Source: Mobilicoccus massiliensis (lineage in GTDB: Bacteria > Actinomycetota > Actinomycetes > Actinomycetales > Dermatophilaceae). From it: 64,000 bases of DNA. The stretch lies in assembly GCF_000826525.2 (NCBI RefSeq), contig NZ_LN651327.1:186001-250000 (forward strand). Reading direction: 5' to 3'. This document shows, in pieces, positions 25,625 to 33,568 of this stretch. The notes beneath the pieces were generated by a model. The model was not told where the DNA came from. It worked only from the letters and a program-made list of their open reading frames with translations, and did not search any database. A program made the translations under genes and the position numbers. How positions within the stretch are numbered: position 1 is the first letter of the stretch; each line of letters begins with the position of its first letter.

Positions 25625-26586
25625 CCGGGTGAGCCGCAGGCGTATCGCTCCAGGTTGCGGCGCGAGGTCTCGACGATCGCCTCGACGAGCGCGGGTGGGT
25701 GCGTGACCTCCGCCAGGTGCGCGAGCCCGGTGAGCAGCCCGGCCGTCGGCGCGAGTCGCTCGACGAGCGCGGTGATCTCGACGAGGTCGTCGGCGGGGCG
25801 CTCGTCGATCACGCGCCCCGCGAGCGACACGACGCGACGCACGATCGGCAGCGAGGCCTCGTCGGTGCGCAGGCGGATCTCGATGCCGTCGCGGCCGGCG
25901 TAGTCGGTGCGCGCCCGCTCCCATGCGTCCGCGAGCGAGCCGGAGGGGACGAAGCGTCGACCGGTCGTCGTGATCGCACCGATCCGGTCGGCGCGGTAGG
26001 TGCGGCGTGCACCGGAATCGTCGCGCTCGGCGACGACGTACCACGTGCGCCCGGCGAGGACGACGCCGAACGGACGCACCCGGCGCGTCCGCTCCGCCTC
26101 GCACGGGGCGCGATAGCCGATCTCGACGATCTCGCGACGGGCCGCCGCGGCAGCGAGGGGAGCGACCGCGGCAGGGGTCTCGGCCGGCGTGGCCCATCCC
26201 TCGGGGACGACGAGCAGGCACCGGGTGACCTCGTCCACACCCCGAGCGGCCTCGTCACTGAGGACGGCCTCGAGCTTGCGTCTGGCCGACCGGAACTCCG
26301 TCCCACGACCCACCGCGTCCGCCGCGATCTCACCACCCGGCAGGAACAGCGCCTCGGACTCGGCGGTCGTGAGACCTGCGGTCTCGGGGCGGTAACCGGG
26401 CAGGATCGAGTACCCGCCGCCGCGACCGTGCGCCGCATACACCGGCACGCCGGAGAGGGAGAGGGCGTCGAGGTCGCGCAGCACCGTGCGGCGTGAGACG
26501 CCGAGCCGCTCCGCGAGCGTGGCAGCCGTGAGGCGCTCGTGACGCCGCAGGAGGGCGACGAGATCGAGGAGACGATCGGCCCGCAT
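25561..26586 (-). CDS. YafY-type HTH/WYL-domain transcriptional regulator
   Basis: Regulator of 341 residues. An N-terminal HTH-11 domain (residues 1-60; AATLAERLGVSRRTVLRDLD) is followed by a WYL effector domain (about 140-225; the family's YR and RTWYVVAE segments are visible) and a WCX-like C terminus. The last 28 residues are a Thr/Ser/Pro-rich tail that overlaps uppP, probably a run-on past the usual end. ATG 26586 starts directly with the HTH. It is divergent from the DinB-like genes across an inverted repeat, the usual arrangement for a YafY regulator and its target. Confidence 0.83.
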   Translation of the reverse strand: MRADRLLDLVALLRRHERLTAATLAERLGVSRRTVLRDLDALSLSGVPVYAAHGRGGGYSILPGYRPETAGLTTAESEALFLPGGEIAADAVGRGTEFRSARRKLEAVLSDEAARGVDEVTRCLLVVPEGWATPAETPAAVAPLAAAAARREIVEIGYRAPCEAERTRRVRPFGVVLAGRTWYVVAERDDSGARRTYRADRIGAITTTGRRFVPSGSLADAWERARTDYAGRDGIEIRLRTDEASLPIVRRVVSLAGRVIDERPADDLVEITALVERLAPTAGLLTGLAHLAEVTHPPALVEAIVETSRRNLERYACGSPGQAVTTPPSTRPTSTTPSTTR

Positions 26587-26608
26587 GCGACGAGTCTGCG
26601 CGAAAAGG

Positions 26609-26625
26609 GTGACACAGGGTGTCAC
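26609..26625. promoter_or_regulatory. Inverted-repeat operator, probable WYL regulator site
   Basis: GTGACAC-AGG-GTGTCAC is a perfect 7-bp inverted repeat in the 110-bp region between the divergent WYL regulator and DinB-like genes. It is 23 bp from the regulator start and 72 bp from the other. Confidence 0.55.
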
Positions 26626-26696
26626 TCGTGGGTTCTTAGCGTGCAGTCGTCGCCGGAGTTCCGGCGCTTCGACTCGATCGACGAGGAGACCTTGCC

Positions 26697-27346
26697 ATGA
26701 CCGAGACGACACACGCACCGGACCTGCGCTCGCAACTCTTCGCCGCGCAGGAGTGGTACGCGAGCCTGGTCGAGGGCGTCGACGACGCGCGGCTGGGCGC
26801 GGCCACGGGATGCGCTGAGTTCGACGTGCGCGCGCTCCAGACGCACATGACCACCGTGTTCGACAAGATCGTCGGCCTCGCCACCGACAAGCGGGATCCG
26901 TACGCCGCCGAAGGCGGCATGACCGACGATGACGCCGAGCAGATGCGCGAGCGGCTCGCCGGCGAACGCATCGACGGGGTCGCGCCCACCGAACGGGCGG
27001 CCTGGCTGCGCGGCCGGATCGACGAGGCGCGGGACGCATGGACCGACGAGGTCCTCGACGAGCCGATCCAGGTCGGGTGGGGCCCGGTCATGCCGGGGCG
27101 GGTCGTCCGGCCATCTATCTCATGGAGGTCCTCGCCCACGGCTGGGACCTGACGGTCGGGACGGGCCAGTCCGGCGAGGCGCCGGCCGAGGTCGCCGAGG
27201 CCGGCCTCCGAGCCGCGCAGGCGGGACTGCCCGCGCAACCGCGTGGGATGGAGCACGGGATGCCGTTCGACCCGGTCGTCGAACCGGCCGCCGACGCCGG
27301 CCCCACCGAGCGGCTGGCCAACTGGACCGGCCGCGTGACCCGCTGA
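26697..27346 (+). pseudogene. DinB-like (TIGR03086-type) protein, frameshifted
   Basis: The first frame (26697-27152) gives the N-terminal part of a mycothiol/DinB-type four-helix protein, including FDVRALQTHM. It then degenerates into RVVRPSISWRSS and stops. From about 27100 a second frame (to 27346) supplies the missing continuation (YLMEVLAHGWDLTVGTGQ), ending normally. A single indel in the G-rich run at 27093-27110 explains both. Either the gene is broken or the assembly has an error there. Restored, it would be about 216 residues. It is likely controlled by the divergent WYL regulator and followed by a second DinB gene after 30 bp. Confidence 0.75.
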
Positions 27347-27376
27347 TGAGCACCACGTACTGAAAGGAGCACGCCC

Positions 27377-27952
27377 ATGACTCTCAATCTCACCGCTCTG
27401 CTCGCCGACCAGCTCGACTGGCACTGGAACTCCCAGCTTCGCCCGCGCCTCGACGGGCTCACCGACGAGGAGTACTTCTGGGAGCCGGTCGACGGCTGCT
27501 GGAACGTGCGCCCCCGCGGCACGAGCACCGCCGCCATGCAGGGCGGCAGCGGCGCGTTCACCATCGACTTCGAGTTTCCTGAGCCGGTACCCGCTCCGGT
27601 GTCGACGATCGCGTGGCGGCTCGGGCACGTCATCGTCGGATGCCTGGGTGCGCGCGTCGCGTCGCACTTCGGGGGTCTGCCGCCCGACGACCCGCCCTAC
27701 GACTACATGGCGTTCGAGTACGCCGGTGACGCAGCGACGGCCCTCGCTCAACTCGACGAGGTCTACGCCCGGTGGCGGGACGGGGTGAGGAGCCTCGGCG
27801 CCGAGGCGCTCGAGAAGCCGGCCGGGGAGGCCGAGGGCCCGTGGGCCGAGCGGTCGATGGCCGAACTCGTGCTGCACATCAACCGCGAGGTGATCCACCA
27901 CGGCGCCGAGATCGCCCTGCTACGAGACCTGTTCGCGCATCGGCAGCGCTGA
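27377..27952 (+). CDS. DinB superfamily protein
   Basis: Four-helix DinB-superfamily protein of 191 residues. The three metal-ligand histidines of the fold are at DWHWN (helix 1), RLGHVIVG and REVIHHGAE. Members are metal-dependent transferases (for example with bacillithiol or mycothiol) or stress proteins of unknown reaction. AAGGAG lies eight bases upstream of the ATG. It is probably co-transcribed with the preceding frameshifted gene of the same superfamily. Confidence 0.8.
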   Translation: MTLNLTALLADQLDWHWNSQLRPRLDGLTDEEYFWEPVDGCWNVRPRGTSTAAMQGGSGAFTIDFEFPEPVPAPVSTIAWRLGHVIVGCLGARVASHFGGLPPDDPPYDYMAFEYAGDAATALAQLDEVYARWRDGVRSLGAEALEKPAGEAEGPWAERSMAELVLHINREVIHHGAEIALLRDLFAHRQR

Positions 27953-27957
27953 GCTGT

Positions 27958-28632
27958 TCAGCGCTTGGTCACGTACATCTGCACGAGGACGACGTGGGCG
28001 CGGCCGTTGCGATCCTTGAACGAGCCGACACCGACCTCACGCCACCGGGAGTTCACGTGCACAGTGCCCGCGGCGTAGTTCGACGCGACCCACTGCGCCG
28101 GGGTGCGCCGATTCGACTCCCACACCGCGTCGGCGTGGATCTTGTTCGCCGCCGACGTGCAACGCATGAGACGCGTCGTGTCCGCCGACGTCCAATCGGT
28201 CGTCCGAGCCGCGCGGGCGTTCGTGCCCACCCGTTGCGCCATCGCGACCGCGACGCCGTTGAGGCACGCGTTCCCACGCATCGGGCGGATCCTCTTCTTC
28301 GCCCTCGCCTGTTGAGCGCCGGCGAGTACCTGCTTCTCCCAGGCAGTCAGGCGCGTGGCCTTCGCCACGGTCTTCTTGACAGGAGGGTTCTTGGGTGTCG
28401 CCTTCTTGGCGGGCTTCTTCGTCACCGGCTTCTTCGTCACCGGCTTCTTGGTCGCCGGCTTCGGGATCGGCTTCCTCGCGGTCTGCACCGCCCGGGTGGT
28501 GCTCCCGGCGGCGGACGTCAGCGAGGCGTCGTCCATCGTGCTCTCGTGTCCCTGACCCATCGACCCCATGGCGACGACGGTGGCGAGCGTGACGGCCGCG
28601 GCGGCGGCTGCACCCTTGGCGGCGAACCCCAT
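27958..28632 (-). CDS. Secreted CAP-like domain protein with Lys/Pro repeat linker
   Basis: Exported protein of 224 residues. It has a signal sequence (about residues 1-24), a basic low-complexity linker of tandem KKPVT/KKPAK units (about 55-85) that may bind cell-wall polymers, and a C-terminal region resembling CAP/SCP domains. Visible CAP-like features are LTAWEKQVLAGAQQARAK, ACLNGVAVAMAQ, AVWESNRRTPAQWVASN and VHVNSRWREVGVG. Some canonical His/Glu positions are not obvious, so the catalytic status is unclear. GGAGGAGA precedes ATG 28632. Function in the envelope is inferred only. Confidence 0.65.
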   Translation of the reverse strand: MGFAAKGAAAAAAVTLATVVAMGSMGQGHESTMDDASLTSAAGSTTRAVQTARKPIPKPATKKPVTKKPVTKKPAKKATPKNPPVKKTVAKATRLTAWEKQVLAGAQQARAKKRIRPMRGNACLNGVAVAMAQRVGTNARAARTTDWTSADTTRLMRCTSAANKIHADAVWESNRRTPAQWVASNYAAGTVHVNSRWREVGVGSFKDRNGRAHVVLVQMYVTKR

Positions 28633-28707
28633 GCGTTGTCTCCTCCCGGCGGGCACCGATCCCATCGACGCCCGAATCGGGTAGTTGAGCGGACGTAGGC
28701 TGCCGGC

Positions 28708-29607
28708 ATGTTCGAGCGCTTTGAGTCCTTCGCGGTCGAGATCCCCGCGGATCCCGACGGTGTGCGCCTCGCCGGTCGTCGCAGTCGTCCCGAAGGTCGG
28801 CCGCCCTTGCTGCTCCTGCACGGCCATCCCGAGACGCACCTCATCTGGCACCGGGTCGCCGACAGGCTCGCGGAGGAGTTCGACGTCGTCGCCTGCGACC
28901 TGCGCGGATACGGGTCGTCGTCCCGGCCTGGGGGAGGGAGTGACCACGCCGCCTACGCCAAGCGGACGATGGCGCGCGACGTGCTCGCGGTGATGCGGCA
29001 CTTCGGTCACGAGCGGTTCGCGGTCGCCGCACACGACCGCGGCGCACGGGTCGCGGCCCGGCTCACGCTCGACGAGCCGGGGGCCGTCTCGGCCGCCGTG
29101 TTCCTCGACATCGCACCGACCCTCGCGATGTACGAGCGCACCGACCGGGCGTTCGCCCACGCCTACTGGCACTGGTTCTTCCTCACCACTCCCGCGCCGA
29201 TGGCCGAACGGCTCATCGCCGGGGATCCCCGGGCCTACGTCGAGGCGGTGCTCAGCGGACGCCACGCGGGCCTCGAACCATTCCCACCCGAGGTGCTCGA
29301 CGCCTACGTCGACGCCCTGACCGGCCCGAACGCGGCTCACGGCATGTGCGAGGACTACCGCGCCGCCGCGACGATCGACCTGGAACACGACCGTGCCGAC
29401 CTGGCCGCCGGTCACCGCACCGACGTGCCGTTGCGGGTCCTTTGGGGTCGGCACGGCATCATCGGCCGCTTCTACGACCCCGTTGCCGAGTGGTCGCGGT
29501 ACGCCACGAATGTCACCGGCCGCAACATCGACTGCGGTCACTACCTGCCCGAGGAGGCCCCGGCCGAGGTGCTCGCCGAGATCCGGGAGCACCTCGCGTC
29601 GCACTAG
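28708..29607 (+). CDS. Fluoroacetate dehalogenase-like alpha/beta hydrolase
   Basis: Alpha/beta hydrolase of 299 residues carrying the full residue set known from the Rhodopseudomonas fluoroacetate dehalogenase: nucleophile Asp110, Arg111 and Arg114 (HDRGAR), acid Asp134, the halide-pocket His155, Trp156 and Tyr217, and catalytic His278 in CGHYLPEE. Position numbers nearly coincide with the characterised enzyme. The family also contains haloacetate dehalogenases and a few epoxide hydrolases, so C-F bond cleavage is inferred, not shown. Its stop overlaps that of the convergent gene in the tetramer CTAG. Confidence 0.8.
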   Translation: MFERFESFAVEIPADPDGVRLAGRRSRPEGRPPLLLLHGHPETHLIWHRVADRLAEEFDVVACDLRGYGSSSRPGGGSDHAAYAKRTMARDVLAVMRHFGHERFAVAAHDRGARVAARLTLDEPGAVSAAVFLDIAPTLAMYERTDRAFAHAYWHWFFLTTPAPMAERLIAGDPRAYVEAVLSGRHAGLEPFPPEVLDAYVDALTGPNAAHGMCEDYRAAATIDLEHDRADLAAGHRTDVPLRVLWGRHGIIGRFYDPVAEWSRYATNVTGRNIDCGHYLPEEAPAEVLAEIREHLASH

Positions 29608-32600
29608 GACGAGCCCGGCCGGATCCCGCTGCCGCGCAGAACGCGGTGGACGATCGCGAACGCCCTCGCGGGGTCGAGTTCGAACTCCGACTCGCGCAGC
29701 CGGTGGACGGTCCATCCGTCGTCTTCGAGCACGCGCTGGTGCAGCAGGCTCGCCTCGTAGTCGGCCGGGCCGTTCCACGTATCGGGCTCGCCGACGATCG
29801 CGAGGGGGCGGGCCGCGTGATCCTGCCCGGGCGCAGGGTTCACGACGAGGCCCACGCGGCGACCTCGCACCACGGAGTCCTCGGCGACCGCATAGCCGTG
29901 GGCGGCGAGCACGTCGCGGATCCGCCGGACGAAGCCGGGCGCGTCGGTGAGGGCGGTGCTCGGGGAGTCTTCGGGAGCGGCGTCGGTGAGGTCGACGTCG
30001 ACGCCGGCGCGGCGAACGGCGTCGGTGAACAGCGACGGCGACGCGTCACGCCACGTGTCGCGGTGGGGGTCGTCGCGCAGGTACCGGTCGGCGAGCAGGC
30101 CGATACGCGCCCGCACGTCGGGGTCGACCTCGTGGCCGACAGTGTGATGGCCGTCGCCGACGAGGACGATCCGCGACGCGAGAAGGCGCAGGTGGGTCGC
30201 CTCGAGACCGACCCCCGAAGCGTCGTCGACGATGACGACGTCGAACCTGTCGCGGGTGACGTCGACCTGGTCGACGAGTCGTGTGGCGGGCACGAGCCAC
30301 CCGGGCACGGCGTCCCGACAGCGTCGGGAGATGCGGGCGAGCTCGTCGCGATGCCGGAGGGTTGCACCGCCGTTCGACGCCCGCCGACGCAGGTGCGAAC
30401 GCAGCATGAGATCGATGCGGGTCGTCGTCGCCAACCGGCCGGGCGTGGCGGCATGCGTCCACGCCGATGCGATGAGCACCGTGCGCGCGTGCCGGCGGAT
30501 CTCCGTGTCGATGCGTGCGAGCTCGGCGGCGAAGGCATCGGGATCCTCGGCTCGGTGGTCCGCCAGCCATGCGTCGGTGCGACACCAACGCCACGCGTCG
30601 TCGAAGGAGGGGAGCCGCGAGTCCCAGACGGGATCGTCGGGCTCCTCGCGCAGTGCCGCGGCGAGGCGCGGCAGGTGGGCCTCGACCCGAGCCGTGAGCC
30701 TGGCCGCCTCCGCGAGCCGTTCTGCCGCATCGTCGAGTGCGTCGAGCCGCGCCCACGCGTCGGCGTACGCCCTCGTGTCGAGTGTGGCGGCCGCGTCGTG
30801 GAGCCGTCGCGCTGCGTCACAGATCTCCGAGCGCTCGTCCTCGCGCCCGAGGCGGATCGCGAGATCGGTCAACGGTCGCGCGGCCCGCGCCGTCGCCGCG
30901 TGCGCGTCTGCCGCCGCGACCCGGGTCGCGAGGGCGTCGATGGCCTCGTCGTCCGTCCAGTCGGGAGGCATGAGACCGAGATCGGTGAGCAGCTCGGTTG
31001 CCGTGGCGACGTGGCGCCGGAGCTCGACGACACGGCGGAAGTGCTCGAGGTGCGTCGTGTGCCACGCGAGCCGGGCTCGGGGTGAGGAGTCGTCGGGGAT
31101 CACCGTGCCGTCGGGCCAGAGTCGGTCGAGGTCGTCGATCGCGTCCTCGGCCTCGAGATGCCGCAGAAGGGCGTCGAGGTCGTCGAGGTTCGTCGGCGGG
31201 TGCCCGTCCACCCGGATGTATCGGAACAACGGCGTCGCCGCCTGCACGGCGTCACCCCGATCGACACCGGCGACGGGGATGCCACGAGCGTCGACCATGA
31301 GCGCGGCTCCGCTGCGCAGATGCTCACGCAGGTAACGGGCCCGCGCCGCGGTCTCCTCGACGTCACCGAGAACGGAGATCTCGTGTCCGACCGCGTCGAC
31401 CAGGGCCGTCGCCGACTCGAGCATCGCGCCGAGCACGTCCGCGGCCTCGTGCCACGCACCGGGTCGCGGGGAGCGCAGATCACGCACCGCGCCGGCGATC
31501 CACTCCCCGGGAAACGCGGCGGCTGCCCGCACCTCGGAGACGAGGGTGTCGAGTGCCGTGCGCAACGCCGAGCGTCGGACCGGGTCGGCCGTGAGCAGGG
31601 TCTGGAAGACGGGGTCGTCGGGGTCCACGGGGTCGCCGGTGTAGGCGGAGGATGACTCGGCGGCGGTCTCGAACTCACCGACGAGGCGCGTGAACTGCGG
31701 CGGAGTCGGCAGATCGGTGCGGTCGGGCCGGTGCCCGCGCGCGTCCGGGGTGAGGTCGCGGAGCGCCCGGTCGCGGGTGAGCTCGAGGAACCGGCGGAGG
31801 TCGGTCGCGGTCATCGGCGCGGCGGCGCCGGGGGAGACGTCGACGAGCTCGGCGAGCCATTCGAGCGAGTCGGCCTCGGCACGGTGGTTGCGGACGAGTT
31901 CGGCGAGGGTGCCGCAGCGGCCGTCGTGTGTGCGGGTCAGGGTCTCCTTCTCCCTGCTGAGGACGGCCTGGTCGAGCAGCAACCGCCGCTTGAGCCGCAG
32001 GTCGGTCAGGGCGCGGTCGGCGGTCGCGAGGGTGCGGGCGACGGTGACGCGGTCGTGCTCCCCGACCTGCCGAGTGAGCGTGTCGAGGGCCTCGACGAGG
32101 TCGCCGGCATCGGGGTCGGAACCAGTGGTGACGAGCAGCGGACGCAACTCCGCGGGGACGGCCGCTCGCACATCGAGCAGGGACGAGACCTCCGGAGCGA
32201 CGACGAGGACGCGCCGCCCTCGCGCCAGGTGATGGGTGAGCACCGCCGCCGTCGCCTGCGCACGGTCGTCGTCGTCCGCGCGAATCACGCTCTGCCGGTG
32301 GTGTTCGGTGTGCTCGAGCATCGGATGGAAGCGATCGAACGGCGAGACCACCTCGAGCTCGGCCGCGGACTCATCGAACTCGGGGCCGTCGACCACCCCG
32401 CCCGCGGTCCCCTCGCCGGCAACGAGCGGCATCAGCGCCCCGGGAACGCGCCCGGTGGTCTCGATGCCGTCGGCGAGGACGCGGTGGACGGCGGCGGGCA
32501 GCGGGGTGCGCGGACGCAGGATCACGGCCGGCGACCAGGTCATGGCAGGAGCATCGGTCGGGAGCGCGGTGGTGAGGGCGTGGGCGAGGCCTGCCATCGC

Positions 32601-33356
32601 CGTCTCGTCGAGCGGCGATCCGGAGATATCGCGGGCGGCCGCACGCAGGGAGGCGAGAGCCTCCGCAGGTGGGAAATCGGTCGGGCCGAGCATGTCGAGC
32701 TCGACGCTCAGGCCCGGCGCGTACGCGTCGACGCGCAGGGTGAGGCGCCCGTCGTCGGCGACGGTGCCGGTGAGGGGCACGGTGAACGCATGGCGCCGAA
32801 CGGTCTTCTCACCCATGCCACACGTGAGCAGCCCTACCCCGAGGACGAGTTCGTGCTCGATGTCGTCGCGAGCGGTGGTCACCGCGGTGAGCAGGCGTTC
32901 GTGCACGAGGCGCGCGGGCCGCTCGTCTCGTTCGCGTTCGCTCCATTCCTGCCAGGCGGCGTACCACGTGGCCCACGGAGACCGCAGATCCGGACGATCT
33001 GCCAGCCGTTGTTCGCGCAGGACCGTGCGTCCGATCGTCGACGTCGCCTTGACCACGGCCTTGCGGCGAAGACGCGGACGTGACTGCGGGCGGTCGACGT
33101 CACCTCCGACCCAGGGGGCCAACTCCGGTGGGACCGCGGGACGCTCGTTCGCGGGCACCGGTGAGACCCGGACGACGAGCCGGTCGGTCTCGAGGTCGTC
33201 CGTCCGCCGGGTGACGGCGCGGTGGTGGGGCAGGTCGTCGAGCCAGAGGACGGCGGGGTACTCCCGCACATCGCGGACGGGCCGGTCGGTGAGGTGCCGG
33301 GCACGAGCGAGGAACCGCAGCAGCCGAGTCGCACGGTCCACGCTGTCGGTGCTCAC
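29604..33356 (-). CDS. Degenerate SF1 helicase/nuclease-like protein
   Basis: Protein of 1250 residues with the layout of large actinomycete SF1 helicases that end in a VSR-like nuclease. The N-terminal region is followed by a position equivalent to Walker A near residue 355-395. There, the strand after the missing loop (RGRRVLVVAPE) is retained but the P-loop GPPGTGKT is replaced by RADDDDRAQ. A Walker B-like strand reads FDVVIVDDAS (near 1037) and is followed by RIVLVGDGHH. The terminal domain keeps YEASLLHQRVLEDDGW and RLRESEF, but the catalytic ECDGDxWH stretch has become VGEPDTWN. Both ATPase and nuclease therefore appear dead. The GTG start has GGGGAGG upstream, and the frame is intact over 3.7 kb, so the protein is maintained. 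Confidence 0.65.
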   Translation of the reverse strand: MSTDSVDRATRLLRFLARARHLTDRPVRDVREYPAVLWLDDLPHHRAVTRRTDDLETDRLVVRVSPVPANERPAVPPELAPWVGGDVDRPQSRPRLRRKAVVKATSTIGRTVLREQRLADRPDLRSPWATWYAAWQEWSERERDERPARLVHERLLTAVTTARDDIEHELVLGVGLLTCGMGEKTVRRHAFTVPLTGTVADDGRLTLRVDAYAPGLSVELDMLGPTDFPPAEALASLRAAARDISGSPLDETAMAGLAHALTTALPTDAPAMTWSPAVILRPRTPLPAAVHRVLADGIETTGRVPGALMPLVAGEGTAGGVVDGPEFDESAAELEVVSPFDRFHPMLEHTEHHRQSVIRADDDDRAQATAAVLTHHLARGRRVLVVAPEVSSLLDVRAAVPAELRPLLVTTGSDPDAGDLVEALDTLTRQVGEHDRVTVARTLATADRALTDLRLKRRLLLDQAVLSREKETLTRTHDGRCGTLAELVRNHRAEADSLEWLAELVDVSPGAAAPMTATDLRRFLELTRDRALRDLTPDARGHRPDRTDLPTPPQFTRLVGEFETAAESSSAYTGDPVDPDDPVFQTLLTADPVRRSALRTALDTLVSEVRAAAAFPGEWIAGAVRDLRSPRPGAWHEAADVLGAMLESATALVDAVGHEISVLGDVEETAARARYLREHLRSGAALMVDARGIPVAGVDRGDAVQAATPLFRYIRVDGHPPTNLDDLDALLRHLEAEDAIDDLDRLWPDGTVIPDDSSPRARLAWHTTHLEHFRRVVELRRHVATATELLTDLGLMPPDWTDDEAIDALATRVAAADAHAATARAARPLTDLAIRLGREDERSEICDAARRLHDAAATLDTRAYADAWARLDALDDAAERLAEAARLTARVEAHLPRLAAALREEPDDPVWDSRLPSFDDAWRWCRTDAWLADHRAEDPDAFAAELARIDTEIRRHARTVLIASAWTHAATPGRLATTTRIDLMLRSHLRRRASNGGATLRHRDELARISRRCRDAVPGWLVPATRLVDQVDVTRDRFDVVIVDDASGVGLEATHLRLLASRIVLVGDGHHTVGHEVDPDVRARIGLLADRYLRDDPHRDTWRDASPSLFTDAVRRAGVDVDLTDAAPEDSPSTALTDAPGFVRRIRDVLAAHGYAVAEDSVVRGRRVGLVVNPAPGQDHAARPLAIVGEPDTWNGPADYEASLLHQRVLEDDGWTVHRLRESEFELDPARAFAIVHRVLRGSGIRPGSS

Positions 33357-33568
33357 CCCGCCTCCCCTCGCTCGTCCTGCTCTCCGTCAGAATCGGCGCC
33401 GCTCGGGCCCGTCTGAGCAACTCGACTCGGGCAGTGGGGAGTTCGCGCCAGATCGACCTTTCGTCCACAGTCGGAGCGGAAGGAGGCGTGACGATCGACC
33501 CACGTCTCGAACATGCGTAGTAGGGTAGGGGTGGTCAGCAGCTGTGATGCTCCGAAAGGAATGGCCTC

